Of a DNA stretch of 64,000 nucleotides, positions 17,656 through 25,711 are shown one piece after another. Source of the stretch: Candidatus Schekmanbacteria bacterium (GTDB taxonomy: Bacteria > Schekmanbacteria > GWA2-38-11 > J061); the NCBI GenBank assembly GCA_016219965.1, contig JACRJM010000003.1, forward strand, positions 186,001 through 250,000, given 5' to 3'. Made by a program: the position numbers and the translations under genes. The first letter of the stretch is position 1. Each line of letters starts with the position of its first letter. The notes under the pieces are model-generated. The model ran no database searches, was not told where the DNA came from, and saw only the letters and a list, made by a program, of their open reading frames with translations.

Positions 17656-18867
17656 ATGACAACTACCTATTCTTATTCAAGACTCGGAACATACGAGACA
17701 TGTCCTCTCCAATATAAGTTTGCCTACATTGACAGGATAAAAAGCGACACCGAGGGGATAGAAGCTTTCATGGGTTCATGCTTCCATAAAGTAATGGAGC
17801 ATCTTTACAAAGAGCTTCCCTTCAAAATTCTTCCCCTTGAAGACCTTCTTGTCAGCTATGACGAACTCTGGGAGAAAGGATGGCACCCGGATATTGTGGT
17901 GATAAGAAAAGACAGAACCACTGAAGACTACCGCGCCTGCGGTAGAGAGAGCATAGAAAAATATTACAGGCGCTACCATCCCTTCAACTCATCGAAAACG
18001 CTCTTCGTGGAAAAGGAAGTGAAGCTTTCACTCGATAGCGAAGGAAAATATCTCATAAAAGGCTATGTTGATAGGATAGATGAGCAAGCAGACGGCTCAT
18101 ACGAAATCCATGACTATAAAACAGGGGCGCTTCCTGACCGGAAAAGAATAGATGGAGACAAACAGCTCGCCATTTACCAGATAGGGCTTTCAGGGTTATT
18201 TGATGATGTAAAGGATGTGAAACTCATCTGGCACTATGTGGCTTATGACAAGGAATTTATCTCGACAAGAACTTTGGAACAGCTTGAAGATGTAAAGGCT
18301 CAAACAATTGCGCTCATAGATGAGATAGAAGCTCAAACAGAATTTCTCCCGAGCGAAAGCTTCCTTTGTGAATGGTGCGGCTATCAGGAACTCTGTCCCA
18401 GGCGCAAACATCTTTTTAAAACAGAGAGCCTTCCAGTGAATGAATACCTTAACGATGACGGAGTGAAGCTTGTAAACAGATTCATGGAGCTTAAGGGAAA
18501 GGTCAGTGAACATAAGGCAGAGATTGGCAAATTGGAAGAAGAGCTTGAGAAGGTAAAAGAGGCGGCGGTTGTCTTCGGGAAAAAAGAAGGTGCTGAAACA
18601 ATTGCTGGAAGCGGCTTCAAGCTAAAGATAAGCAAAAAGACCGATGTTTCCTTCCCTGAAAAGAAAGACCCTCAACGCCTTGAGATTGAAAAAATCATCA
18701 GGGATTCAGGCAAATGGAATGAAGTAGAGGGGCTTGATATTCCCGCTCTTAAAAAAATCTACCTCGAAAAGAAATGGGACGCTTCGCTGATTGAGAAGCT
18801 AACGCCCTTTGCAGAACTAAAGACCACAACGCAGGTCACATCTTCAAAGTTAAAGGAGAAGGAATAG
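17656..18867 (+). CDS. RecB/Cas4-like PD-(D/E)XK nuclease with Fe-S cysteines
   Basis: A 403-residue PDDEXK_1 nuclease. The core (about 1-260) shows SRLGTYETCP at the start, MGSCFHKVMEHLY with the conserved His, GYVDRID and HDYKTG carrying the metal-binding Asp and catalytic Lys. Four cysteines, C16 and the C238-x2-C241-x5-C247 group, match the 4Fe-4S cluster of AddB and Cas4. The last 130 residues hold a coiled coil (about 275-305) and a Lys-rich tail of unknown use. A strong AAGGAGG precedes the ATG. It is followed 11 bases later by the ArdC-like gene. No cas genes or repeats are nearby, so it is not a CRISPR Cas4. Confidence 0.87.
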   Translation: MTTTYSYSRLGTYETCPLQYKFAYIDRIKSDTEGIEAFMGSCFHKVMEHLYKELPFKILPLEDLLVSYDELWEKGWHPDIVVIRKDRTTEDYRACGRESIEKYYRRYHPFNSSKTLFVEKEVKLSLDSEGKYLIKGYVDRIDEQADGSYEIHDYKTGALPDRKRIDGDKQLAIYQIGLSGLFDDVKDVKLIWHYVAYDKEFISTRTLEQLEDVKAQTIALIDEIEAQTEFLPSESFLCEWCGYQELCPRRKHLFKTESLPVNEYLNDDGVKLVNRFMELKGKVSEHKAEIGKLEEELEKVKEAAVVFGKKEGAETIAGSGFKLKISKKTDVSFPEKKDPQRLEIEKIIRDSGKWNEVEGLDIPALKKIYLEKKWDASLIEKLTPFAELKTTTQVTSSKLKEKE

Positions 18868-18878
18868 GAGGTTTATAT

Positions 18879-19829
18879 ATGAATAAAAACCCATCAAAAA
18901 CTGATACCTTTGACAAAATCACTCAAAGGATAATTGAACTCCTTGAAAGGGGATATATCCCGTGGAAACGACCGTGGAATATAAAGAACGGTCCTCCCGC
19001 TAATCTTTTTACCAGAAAACCTTACAAAGGAGTCAACGTTTTTCTCCTCTCCTGTACACGTTTTTCAAGCCCCTACTTTTTAACGGAAAATCAGGCGCAG
19101 AGGATGGGAGGGAACGTAAAGAAAGGAGCCGAGGAGTTTTTAATATTTTTCTGGAAATTTCCCGGGACAGCTGAAAAAAAGAAAAAAGATGGCAAGGGAA
19201 GCAGGGTTTATCTGAGCGGGCCTCTTCTTTTTGGATATTCCGTTTACAACGTGGAAGAGTGCGAAGGTATCCCTGTCCCCGGAATTGAAACTAAGGAATT
19301 CGATCCAATCAAAGAGGCTGAAGATATCGTTTCCAAATTTCCGGACCTGCCAGAAATAGAGACTGGCGGCGATCGTGCCTCCTACTCGTCAATCGATGAT
19401 CTGATCAGGATGCCGGCAAAGGAAAGTTTCTTCTCCCCTGAAGAATATTACGGCACGCTTTTTCATGAAATAGTCCACTCCACAGGACATATCCGCAGGC
19501 TTAACCGTCCCGGATTTAAAGAGCATCCTGCTTTTGTATCGGAAGAATACAGCAAGGAAGAGCTTATAGCCGAGCTTGGAAGCGCCTTTCTTTGCGGCAA
19601 CGCAGGCATAGAGCAGAAGACTATCAGGAATAGCGCCGCTTATATCAAAGGGTGGATAAATTCCCTCAATAACGACAAGAGACTGCTATTTTTTGCGTCA
19701 GCATCTGCCCAGCGCGCAGTCAACTATATAACCGGCGAGGCGCAAAAGCCAAAGACGGTCAACAAGAATATTAAAACTAAAGCAAGGTTAGCACAAAATT
19801 TAACAGAGAAAAGATATGCTTACAGATGA
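18879..19829 (+). CDS. ArdC-like antirestriction/zincin protein
   Basis: A 316-residue protein with the ArdC N-terminal ssDNA-binding domain (about 10-130, including RGYIPWKRPWN and GVNVFLLS) and a C-terminal zinc metallopeptidase-like domain with HEIVH at 196-200 followed by STGH and a downstream EELIAELG glutamate. ArdC proteins protect incoming plasmid DNA from restriction. An AGGAGG lies before the ATG. It lies about 1 kb upstream of a restriction-modification locus, which fits either a plasmid-derived remnant or a module that moves with it. Its end overlaps the next gene by 14 bases. Confidence 0.88.
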   Translation: MNKNPSKTDTFDKITQRIIELLERGYIPWKRPWNIKNGPPANLFTRKPYKGVNVFLLSCTRFSSPYFLTENQAQRMGGNVKKGAEEFLIFFWKFPGTAEKKKKDGKGSRVYLSGPLLFGYSVYNVEECEGIPVPGIETKEFDPIKEAEDIVSKFPDLPEIETGGDRASYSSIDDLIRMPAKESFFSPEEYYGTLFHEIVHSTGHIRRLNRPGFKEHPAFVSEEYSKEELIAELGSAFLCGNAGIEQKTIRNSAAYIKGWINSLNNDKRLLFFASASAQRAVNYITGEAQKPKTVNKNIKTKARLAQNLTEKRYAYR

Positions 19830-20280
19830 AACAGATTCCAATAATTTTAACGATGCATTAACAGTAAATTATATAGACAAGTATCCGGCGCTCGGAATGC
19901 CCGGCTGGATTTACCTTTACTGGCAGCCCAGGGGAAAGGGAGACCCCATCACCAGCGCGCACTATCAGAATATGACTGCTGAAAGCCACTTTGAAAAAGC
20001 AGGTGAGCTGAAGAAGCTTGCAAGAATGGAAAAGAAGAATGCCGACATCTTCAAAAGGCTCAAGGATAAAAAACGACGGGAGAGAAGTCTTAAAAAATCC
20101 GCCGCCTACGAGGAAGCGGCAAGGCACCACGAGCTCAAGGCGAATGGGACAATCGAAGAAGAATTTTATGTAGATGAAGAGGAAGCCCTAATAGATAACC
20201 TCAAGGGGATCCTGAAGATTTCAGAGGAAAGCACGGACCTCATTTCAGATCTGATTGAAGAGATAAAGAAGATGGGCTGA
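19816..20280 (+). CDS. Hypothetical protein, charged and helical, in the ArdC operon
   Basis: A 154-residue protein that I do not recognise. The first 60 residues include WIYLYWQPRGKGDP and may form a small folded region; residues 60-115 are strongly charged (Lys, Arg, Glu) and probably helical; the C-terminus is acidic (EEEFYVDEEEALI) and ends in another helix. Its start lies inside the ArdC-like gene, and it is followed by a ribbon-helix-helix gene seven bases later, so it belongs to the same transcript. It may be a plasmid-type accessory protein. Confidence 0.7.
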   Translation: MLTDETDSNNFNDALTVNYIDKYPALGMPGWIYLYWQPRGKGDPITSAHYQNMTAESHFEKAGELKKLARMEKKNADIFKRLKDKKRRERSLKKSAAYEEAARHHELKANGTIEEEFYVDEEEALIDNLKGILKISEESTDLISDLIEEIKKMG

Positions 20281-20287
20281 AAATTCT

Positions 20288-20491
20288 ATGAATAAAAAAA
20301 TAACTGTAAGCCTTACATCTAAACAGGTTAAAGAGCTGACTAAGATTATGGAAAAAGACTTGGATGAATGCGGCAGGAAAATCTCCATGGAGTATCTAAT
20401 CAGGAAAGCGGTAGATGATTACATTATCATGCAGAAAAAACTAAACAGAATGGCGAAGCTTTCAGCAGCAGATAGAGCAGCGGAAATGTGA
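20288..20491 (+). CDS. Small ribbon-helix-helix-like protein
   Basis: A 67-residue protein opening with a basic beta strand (KKITVSLT) followed by two helices (KQVKELTKIMEKD and MEYLIRKAVDDYI), the pattern of CopG/Arc-type DNA-binding dimers. Such proteins usually repress the operon they sit in, here the nuclease-ArdC module. The identification rests on the pattern, not on a diagnostic motif. Confidence 0.65.
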   Translation: MNKKITVSLTSKQVKELTKIMEKDLDECGRKISMEYLIRKAVDDYIIMQKKLNRMAKLSAADRAAEM

Positions 20492-20541
20492 AAGGAGCAT
20501 ATTTCGCTGACATTCCCCCTGATGACCAATAGAAAAAGGCT

Positions 20542-20724
20542 ATGGCATTTGATGATGATGAGCAGGCTGAAAGGCTTGAAGAAACATTCACTAATCTTGG
20601 CAACGTGCAAAGATGCACAGCAAAAGGGCTGATGCTTTCAGACGGGCGGCGGTGCATCATCGCCTTGCAGCACGCAATAAGTCAGGAAAGGCCGCGCAAA
20701 AAGATTAAGCACGAATATCATTAG
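20542..20724 (+). CDS. Small hypothetical protein
   Basis: A 60-residue frame with ATG preceded by AAAAAGG and an in-frame stop just upstream at 20530. The product is acidic at its start (MAFDDDEQAERLEE) and basic at its end (ERPRKKIKHEYH). No family is recognised. It follows the ribbon-helix-helix gene by 50 bases in the same direction, which is the main support. Confidence 0.4.
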   Translation: MAFDDDEQAERLEETFTNLGNVQRCTAKGLMLSDGRRCIIALQHAISQERPRKKIKHEYH

Positions 20725-20960
20725 GAACACAAATAAAAAAAGAGAGTTTATGCAGGGATACATTGATAGCATAGAAAGTTTGATGGTTACATTCGAAAAG
20801 GTTAAAAAGAGAATAGCAATCTGAAATCCATTTCTGATAATATAATACTTAGTTTGAATTAATTAACTTTTCTCAGAAATCATAGAAAACAAACAGTAGT
20901 AGAATAATATATTATGCGTCATAGACGTAAGGGATGTTCAACGATTAAAAGGAGTACCGA
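20725..20960. other. AT-rich spacer before the restriction-modification locus
   Basis: Between the nuclease/ArdC module and the modification gene lie 236 AT-rich bases. They include a 24-codon frame at 20750-20824 (MQGYIDSIESL...), too short to call, and presumably the promoter of the restriction locus; GGAG precedes the ATG at 20961. Base composition rises sharply after this spacer. Confidence 0.5.
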
Positions 20961-22832
20961 ATGACATATCTCGAACAATCCATAGAGAAAGGCTACGCCA
21001 CTATCGCCGGTGAAGGGACAAAACAACGAATCACCTATGTTGCTGTTAATCATTCCGAGCGTTTCTCTGACCCAGAGGAGCAAGTCCGCGCCGAATACTG
21101 GGCTGAGCTTATCTTCCGATACGGCTACGAACCCGCCCGCATCGGCGTTGAAATCACTGTCCCAGATCGCACACCTAAGGACGCTGCAGATCTTGTCGTC
21201 TTCATCGATGATGCCCGCACTCGCCCCTTTGCGGTTATCGAGTGCAAGCGTGATGGTGTCACCGACGCTGAATTCGCACAAGCAGTTGAACAGGCCTGTG
21301 GTAACGGAACATGGGCTAAATTCCGCGCCCCATATGTCGGCGTTGTCGCTGGCCAGACCCGCCGATTCCTGGACTTTTCAGAAAAATATGGCGTGCTCGA
21401 ACGCGAGGCCAACATCATCGCCGACCTGCCCCGCCAGTATGGCAAACCCGAGGAATGGCGCTTCCGCAAAGGCACGAAGGACGATATTCAATCCGTTAAC
21501 AAGGAAACTCTGATTGCCACAATCAAGAAATGCCATCAAACCCTATGGGGCGGTGGACGCCTTTCGCCTCCAATGGCATTCGGCGAACTCTGTAAGCTCC
21601 TCTTCGTAAAAATTCAAGACGAAAAGACCCCGCGCAAGAACGGGCAACCCTACGAATTTCAGATCAAGACGCACGAGCCAAGTCGTAAACTTGCAGAACG
21701 TATCAAGCTAATCTATGAGCAAGCCAAGGTGAAAGACCCGCAAGTATTCACCGACACCATCCGCATCGACGATGCCACACTTCGCACCCTAGTATCACAT
21801 ATGGAAGGTGTCAGCTTCAGTAAGACTGACCTCGACACCAAGGGTGTCGCATTTGAGCAGTTCATGGACGGTTTTTTTAAGGGCGACTTCGGTCAGTATT
21901 TCACGCCTCGTGAAATAATCGCCTTTGCCGTTGAGGTAATGCTCGACGAGCGCGACCATCGAGGGCGCAAACTCCCACAAAACGAAAAATTTATTCTTGA
22001 TCCTGCCTGTGGCTCCGGCGGCTTCCTGCTCCATGCACTGGACCATCTTCGCAGAGAGGCCGATGAATACTATTCAGATCAGAAGGGTGATCCACAGCGC
22101 GGAATTGACGAAGGAAAAGATCACTACAAACACTGGCACGACTTTGCTGAAAAACGGCTCTACGGAATTGAGATCAACGACGAAATCGCTAGAGTCGCGA
22201 AGATGAACATGATCTTGCACGATGACGGACACAGCAACGTCATCGGTGTTGATGCCCTGGATCGGTTCGGCGGCATCCTCCAGCGCACAGGAAACAAAGG
22301 ATTCACAGAAGGTGTCTTTGACCTGATCCTGACCAATCCCCCCTTCGGCGCACAAATCAACCTCACCGAGCGCCCCTACTTGCCAGATTTTGATCTCGGC
22401 AACCAGGAAGACTCCAAAGGGAAGAGGAGGCCTCGCAAGAATCAAAAAACAGAAATCCTCTTCATTGAGCGCGTGTGGCAATTCCTTAAACCAGGCATAG
22501 GCCGCGCAGCCATCGTACTACCTGACGGCATTTTGACCAACTCTTCGTTGCAATACGTTCGTGACTTTCTCATTGAACGCTTCCAAGTTCTCGCGGTTGT
22601 TAGCCTTCCGCAGACAGCCTTCGCCCACTTTGGAGCTGGTGTCAAAGCCAGTCTTGTGTTCCTGCGCCGCCGCGCTGAAGGAGAGAAACCTAGGGATGAT
22701 GAAGCCATCTTCATGGCTGCGCCCGAAAAAATCGGCTACGATGCTACTGGACGAAAGTGCGAGAACCAACTGCCAGAGGTGGCGCAACAATACCAAGCGT
22801 TCTGCAAGAATCCAGAACCTTTTTTCGTCTAA
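20961..22832 (+). CDS. Restriction-modification protein: N-terminal PD-(D/E)XK nuclease plus N6-adenine methylase
   Basis: A 623-residue chain that combines a nuclease-like domain (about 20-130) with a HsdM-type DNA adenine methylase (about 180-600). The nuclease signature is D77 followed by E94-C-K96 (FAVIECKR), the HSDR_N pattern. Methylase motif I is DPACGSGGF from D347 and motif IV is NPPF at 459-462. No translocase (HsdR motor) is encoded nearby, so this is more like a type IIG/IIB enzyme such as BcgI than a type I system. GC and codon use are clearly higher than in neighbouring genes, a sign of transfer. The gene ends on a T TTT TTC heptamer just before its stop. Confidence 0.88.
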   Translation: MTYLEQSIEKGYATIAGEGTKQRITYVAVNHSERFSDPEEQVRAEYWAELIFRYGYEPARIGVEITVPDRTPKDAADLVVFIDDARTRPFAVIECKRDGVTDAEFAQAVEQACGNGTWAKFRAPYVGVVAGQTRRFLDFSEKYGVLEREANIIADLPRQYGKPEEWRFRKGTKDDIQSVNKETLIATIKKCHQTLWGGGRLSPPMAFGELCKLLFVKIQDEKTPRKNGQPYEFQIKTHEPSRKLAERIKLIYEQAKVKDPQVFTDTIRIDDATLRTLVSHMEGVSFSKTDLDTKGVAFEQFMDGFFKGDFGQYFTPREIIAFAVEVMLDERDHRGRKLPQNEKFILDPACGSGGFLLHALDHLRREADEYYSDQKGDPQRGIDEGKDHYKHWHDFAEKRLYGIEINDEIARVAKMNMILHDDGHSNVIGVDALDRFGGILQRTGNKGFTEGVFDLILTNPPFGAQINLTERPYLPDFDLGNQEDSKGKRRPRKNQKTEILFIERVWQFLKPGIGRAAIVLPDGILTNSSLQYVRDFLIERFQVLAVVSLPQTAFAHFGAGVKASLVFLRRRAEGEKPRDDEAIFMAAPEKIGYDATGRKCENQLPEVAQQYQAFCKNPEPFFV

Positions 22833-23446
22833 GCCCTGCTGAGTCAGGCAAAGCCCTGTGCTTTGCCGTCAAGCGGGGCGAAATAGCAAGACTGGATGTA
22901 AACTTCTTTCAACATCGACCAAGCATACGTTCTTTCTGCTTCCCATGTTTGAGCATGAAAGACGCTTGCGATAAGGTATTTCAAGGTGTTGGACGTGCTC
23001 TTATCGAAGAATCCGATACTATTCTTTTAAAGGTTAAGAACATTAAAGGATTTGACGGTATCGATTTTGAAGATATTGAGTTTCATGAAAATCCGATTGC
23101 AGCAAAACTTCTGCAAAAGGGAGACATCGTAACTGCCTTTATTGGCGAAGCAATGAAACTCCATTCCTTCTCATTGTTCGTGGGGGCAGAATATAAATGT
23201 ACAGTTGACAATAACTGTGGTGTTTTTCGTCCAAATGTAGACCGGGTGATCCCACATTTTCTATATTATGCCCTTCAAACAATATGGGTTCGCGAGCAGT
23301 TTGTTCAGCTTATCGGTGGTGGCGGAGTTCCTTTTCTTGGGTCAGCAAATGCAGAAAAGTTATGGACGGTAATTCCTGAAGATAAGCGTGTTCAGCGGGA
23401 TATGGTGATGGAGATGGAGCGGGCACGGAAGATGCCGGCAGCGTAA
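22757..23446 (+). CDS. Restriction-modification specificity subunit, N-terminal half (frame-disrupted)
   Basis: The first target-recognition region of an HsdS-like protein. After about 30 residues in the overlap with the methylase gene, it reads ALCFAVKRGEIARLDVNFF, the usual opening of an S domain, and ends QRDMVMEMERARK followed by four aberrant residues and a stop. The only normal start in frame is GTG at 22757, well inside the methylase gene and poorly supported. The natural continuation, RQRKLTKAYALLAELDSFLLDKLGL, is in the +1 frame from about 23433. The gene is therefore frameshifted, mis-sequenced or recoded. Confidence 0.75.
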   Translation: MREPTARGGATIPSVLQESRTFFRLSPAESGKALCFAVKRGEIARLDVNFFQHRPSIRSFCFPCLSMKDACDKVFQGVGRALIEESDTILLKVKNIKGFDGIDFEDIEFHENPIAAKLLQKGDIVTAFIGEAMKLHSFSLFVGAEYKCTVDNNCGVFRPNVDRVIPHFLYYALQTIWVREQFVQLIGGGGVPFLGSANAEKLWTVIPEDKRVQRDMVMEMERARKMPAA

Positions 23447-23525
23447 ACTGACAAAGGCCTATGCACTTCTCGCAGAGCTCGACTCCTTCCTTCTTGACAA
23501 ACTTGGCCTCAGCCAAACGAAAACC

Positions 23526-24242
23526 TTGTTTCCTCGATACTACTCTGCAAGACTCAAAGAATCATGGGCTCGTTGCGATCCAGATTACCACTCTCCAAAA
23601 TTCAAAGAACTACGCCTAGGCATTGAGAACTCACACTATCCGGTTTATGACCTTGGAATCCTTGCTCCGAATCCCAGAACTGGATTCGCCGCAGGTCGAG
23701 AAGTTCAATCTTTCAACGAAGATGAAGGCATCCCACATGTTCGCCCATTGAACATTACGCAGCATGGAGAAATCACATTTGAAGGCACAAAACTTGTTCC
23801 GCACAACACAGTGCGCTCGAATGACAAACTCCAACCAGGCGAAGTTTTGCTTAATAACACTAACTCTACGGAATGGGTCGGCAAAACAACCGTCTTCGAG
23901 GGGCAGCGAGAATGCTGTTGCTCGAATCACATAACGCGCTTGACACCAGATCTTTCGCTAGTTCTACCGTGGTTTTTAGCAGCGCTTCTCAACGCCATGC
24001 GTTCAACAGGTTTTCTGGGCCTATTGGCAACAAACTTTGTTAATCAAGCCGGAATCAACACGGAAACTCTGTGTTCGCTTCGTCTCCCGATTCCCTTGCT
24101 ACCTCAACAGAAAGAAATAGTTGCCGAGTTGACACGCCGTCGTCTGGAAGCCAGACGTTTGCGTGAGGCGTCGGAGCAAGAATGGGAAGAGGCCAAGGCA
24201 CGGTTCGAGGCACGGTTGCTGGGATGTGAAGGAGCGCAATGA
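23526..24242 (+). CDS. Restriction-modification specificity subunit, C-terminal half (frame-disrupted)
   Basis: The second target-recognition domain and distal helix of the HsdS-like protein: PRYYSARLKESW, then LPLL-type ending IPLLPQQKEIVAELTRRR and a charged coiled coil. The TTG at 23526 is a formal start; the frame is open and homologous-looking back to about 23433, through the central conserved helix ALLAELDSFLLDKLGL. It is in the same frame as the methylase gene, with only the first S half out of frame. Its stop overlaps the start of the next gene (ATGA). Confidence 0.75.
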   Translation: MFPRYYSARLKESWARCDPDYHSPKFKELRLGIENSHYPVYDLGILAPNPRTGFAAGREVQSFNEDEGIPHVRPLNITQHGEITFEGTKLVPHNTVRSNDKLQPGEVLLNNTNSTEWVGKTTVFEGQRECCCSNHITRLTPDLSLVLPWFLAALLNAMRSTGFLGLLATNFVNQAGINTETLCSLRLPIPLLPQQKEIVAELTRRRLEARRLREASEQEWEEAKARFEARLLGCEGAQ

Positions 24243-24916
24243 ATCTGTCACTTACTTATCTGGTGGATGAAATCTGCGCCGGAGTGGAAATCTACTATAC
24301 AGGGCGCACTGGTGGCCAATACATGAAAACCTCCTTCATTCTCTGCGATGATTATTCGGAATTGGTTTCTAAACTATTCCTACTAACGGATAACCAGAAT
24401 TGGACGGACAAAAAGCCCAATGGCAATTTCAAGAATTACCACGATGTCTTGCAAAACGTTAAAGCCGTTGTTGCTACAAAAATGGTGGTCCATTTGCAAA
24501 AGGTAAATGATCTACAAGATGCGATGAAGAACAGACGCAACCGGCGCAATGACTTCTTCCATTCAGCGAGTTTGCTTGATCTGAATGTTACTTCGCGCAA
24601 CTGTGTGGAGGCATTCTGTGACGTTCTTCAATATGGGGAAATTCTTTTCGGTACGGATTGGCGAATGGCTTTAGAAGCATGCCGTAACCTTGCAACCCTC
24701 GAAGTCATGCTTCAACTGGAAAAACTTGCTTTCTCAGATCCGTCTGTAACTCCCAAGGTAAACAAAATCCTTCAAGACTGGCCCCGCAACATTCAGAACA
24801 ACAAGAAGAAGGGATCTCATATAGCGGAATATCCCGAAGACCTACATTTTCGACTGTGCATAACCTTCGGGGGAAAACCTTTGAGGGACAAACTTAAAGC
24901 GCTGATTACACCTTAG
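24239..24916 (+). CDS. HEPN-like protein linked to the restriction locus
   Basis: A 225-residue mostly helical protein, translationally coupled to the specificity gene by an ATGA overlap. It contains R103-N104-D-F-F-H108, which matches the R-N-x3-H signature of HEPN ribonucleases, followed by a helix ending EAFCDVLQYGEILFG as in HEPN domains. HEPN proteins accompany several restriction systems as RNA-cutting back-up toxins. Family membership is inferred from this motif and helix pattern; the N-terminal 80 and C-terminal 80 residues are unrecognised. Confidence 0.6.
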   Translation: MNLSLTYLVDEICAGVEIYYTGRTGGQYMKTSFILCDDYSELVSKLFLLTDNQNWTDKKPNGNFKNYHDVLQNVKAVVATKMVVHLQKVNDLQDAMKNRRNRRNDFFHSASLLDLNVTSRNCVEAFCDVLQYGEILFGTDWRMALEACRNLATLEVMLQLEKLAFSDPSVTPKVNKILQDWPRNIQNNKKKGSHIAEYPEDLHFRLCITFGGKPLRDKLKALITP

Positions 24917-25039
24917 TGAAAAGAACATGAACGAAAGGACTTTTAACAATCACGTTTCATCCCTGCTAACGTACAAGCTAAATAGAAAAAAAAATGAATC
25001 AACACAGGCGACTTTGAAAGCAGCTAAAAAATACTTCTC

Positions 25040-25195
25040 CTAAACTTCAAGGCAAAGCTGAATTGCTTCTTTAGTTCTTTTCATAAGTGTATCAAGGGAC
25101 TTTGCCTGAGTGTGACATCCCTTAAGCACTGGAACTTCTGCAATAAAGTATGCCCCCTCATCCTGCTCAATTATTACAATGAACTCTCTTTTCAT
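25040..25195 (-). CDS. Orphan HicB-like antitoxin, copy 1
   Basis: A 51-residue frame: MKREFIVIIEQDEGAYFIAE, then VPVLKGCHTQAKSLDTLMKRTKEAIQ, the HicB strand-helix pattern with GC at the turn. No hicA lies next to it. It is nearly identical to the frame at 28297-28455 in protein and DNA. It is short but full for minimal HicB proteins. Function as an antitoxin without a local toxin is uncertain. Confidence 0.65.
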   Translation of the reverse strand: MKREFIVIIEQDEGAYFIAEVPVLKGCHTQAKSLDTLMKRTKEAIQLCLEV

Positions 25196-25284
25196 TTGAA
25201 AGCCACTTTTTCTCATGCAGCTTTACGTCTATCCCGGTTGTTCTATCTCGTATATCAGAGAAATTAAGATTGTGAAAAACCCAA

Positions 25285-25313
25285 TTGACAAATCGTGCCT
25301 GGTGTTGTAATTT
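25285..25313 (+). promoter_or_regulatory. Sigma-70-like promoter of the XRE/ImmA operon
   Basis: TTGACA at 25285-25290 and TAATTT at 25308-25313 are 17 bases apart, upstream of the XRE gene start at 25337. Confidence 0.65.
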
Positions 25314-25323
25314 TTATACAACA
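25303..25323. promoter_or_regulatory. Palindromic operator overlapping the XRE promoter
   Basis: TGTTGTA at 25303-25309 and its perfect complement TACAACA at 25317-25323 are separated by seven bases. The site covers the -10 element and the expected transcription start, the position expected for autorepression by the XRE protein encoded just downstream. Confidence 0.6.
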
Positions 25324-25336
25324 TGAGGGAGGAATT

Positions 25337-25708
25337 ATGAAGGCAATCAGCTTTGGAGAGTTTTTTAAGGAGCAACGGATAAAGAAAAGAATTACATTGA
25401 GGCAGTTTTGCATAGAAAACGGTCTCGATGCAGGCAATATCAGCAAACTTGAAAGAAATCTTTTACCACCGCCTCACTCAAAGGACAAGTTGACTCAGTA
25501 TGCGTTAGCACTCGGGATAAAAAAGGGGAGCAGTCAATGGTATGAATTTTTTGATTTGGCTGCAGCGCATAGAGGAAAAATCCCTGATGAAATTATGAAA
25601 GATGAAGAATTAGTTGGAAAACTTCCGGTACTGTTCAGGACATTAAGAGGCGAAAAAGTATCTGATGAAAAACTGAATGAACTAATCGAGAGAATCCGGA
25701 AGAGTTGA
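25337..25708 (+). CDS. XRE-family helix-turn-helix regulator
   Basis: A 123-residue protein with an N-terminal HTH_3 domain (LRQFCIENGLDAGNISKLERN) and a C-terminal helical region of unknown role. I chose ATG 25337 because GGGAGG precedes it; an in-frame ATG at 25295 would add 14 residues but lies inside the promoter. It is followed three bases later by an ImmA/IrrE peptidase gene. In such pairs the XRE protein represses a target and the peptidase removes it. Confidence 0.85.
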   Translation: MKAISFGEFFKEQRIKKRITLRQFCIENGLDAGNISKLERNLLPPPHSKDKLTQYALALGIKKGSSQWYEFFDLAAAHRGKIPDEIMKDEELVGKLPVLFRTLRGEKVSDEKLNELIERIRKS

Positions 25709-25711
25709 GAG

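Noticed and set aside
17656-20724. CRISPR-Cas locus, because of the Cas4-like nuclease
   Set aside because: No repeat-spacer array and no other cas genes in the window; the nuclease fits the general RecB-like family.
20961-24242. Conventional type I restriction system
   Set aside because: There is no HsdR motor gene before, within or after the locus, and the nuclease motif is on the methylase chain.
24927-25043. 38-codon plus-strand frame after the HEPN-like gene (MNERTFNNH...)
   Set aside because: Too short, no recognisable features, and its end overlaps the antisense hicB copy.
25196-25310. Minus-strand open stretch upstream of hicB copy 1 that ends LHEKKWLSNEK
   Set aside because: Considered as a HicA remnant, but it has none of the HicA blocks and overlaps the XRE promoter; chance frame.
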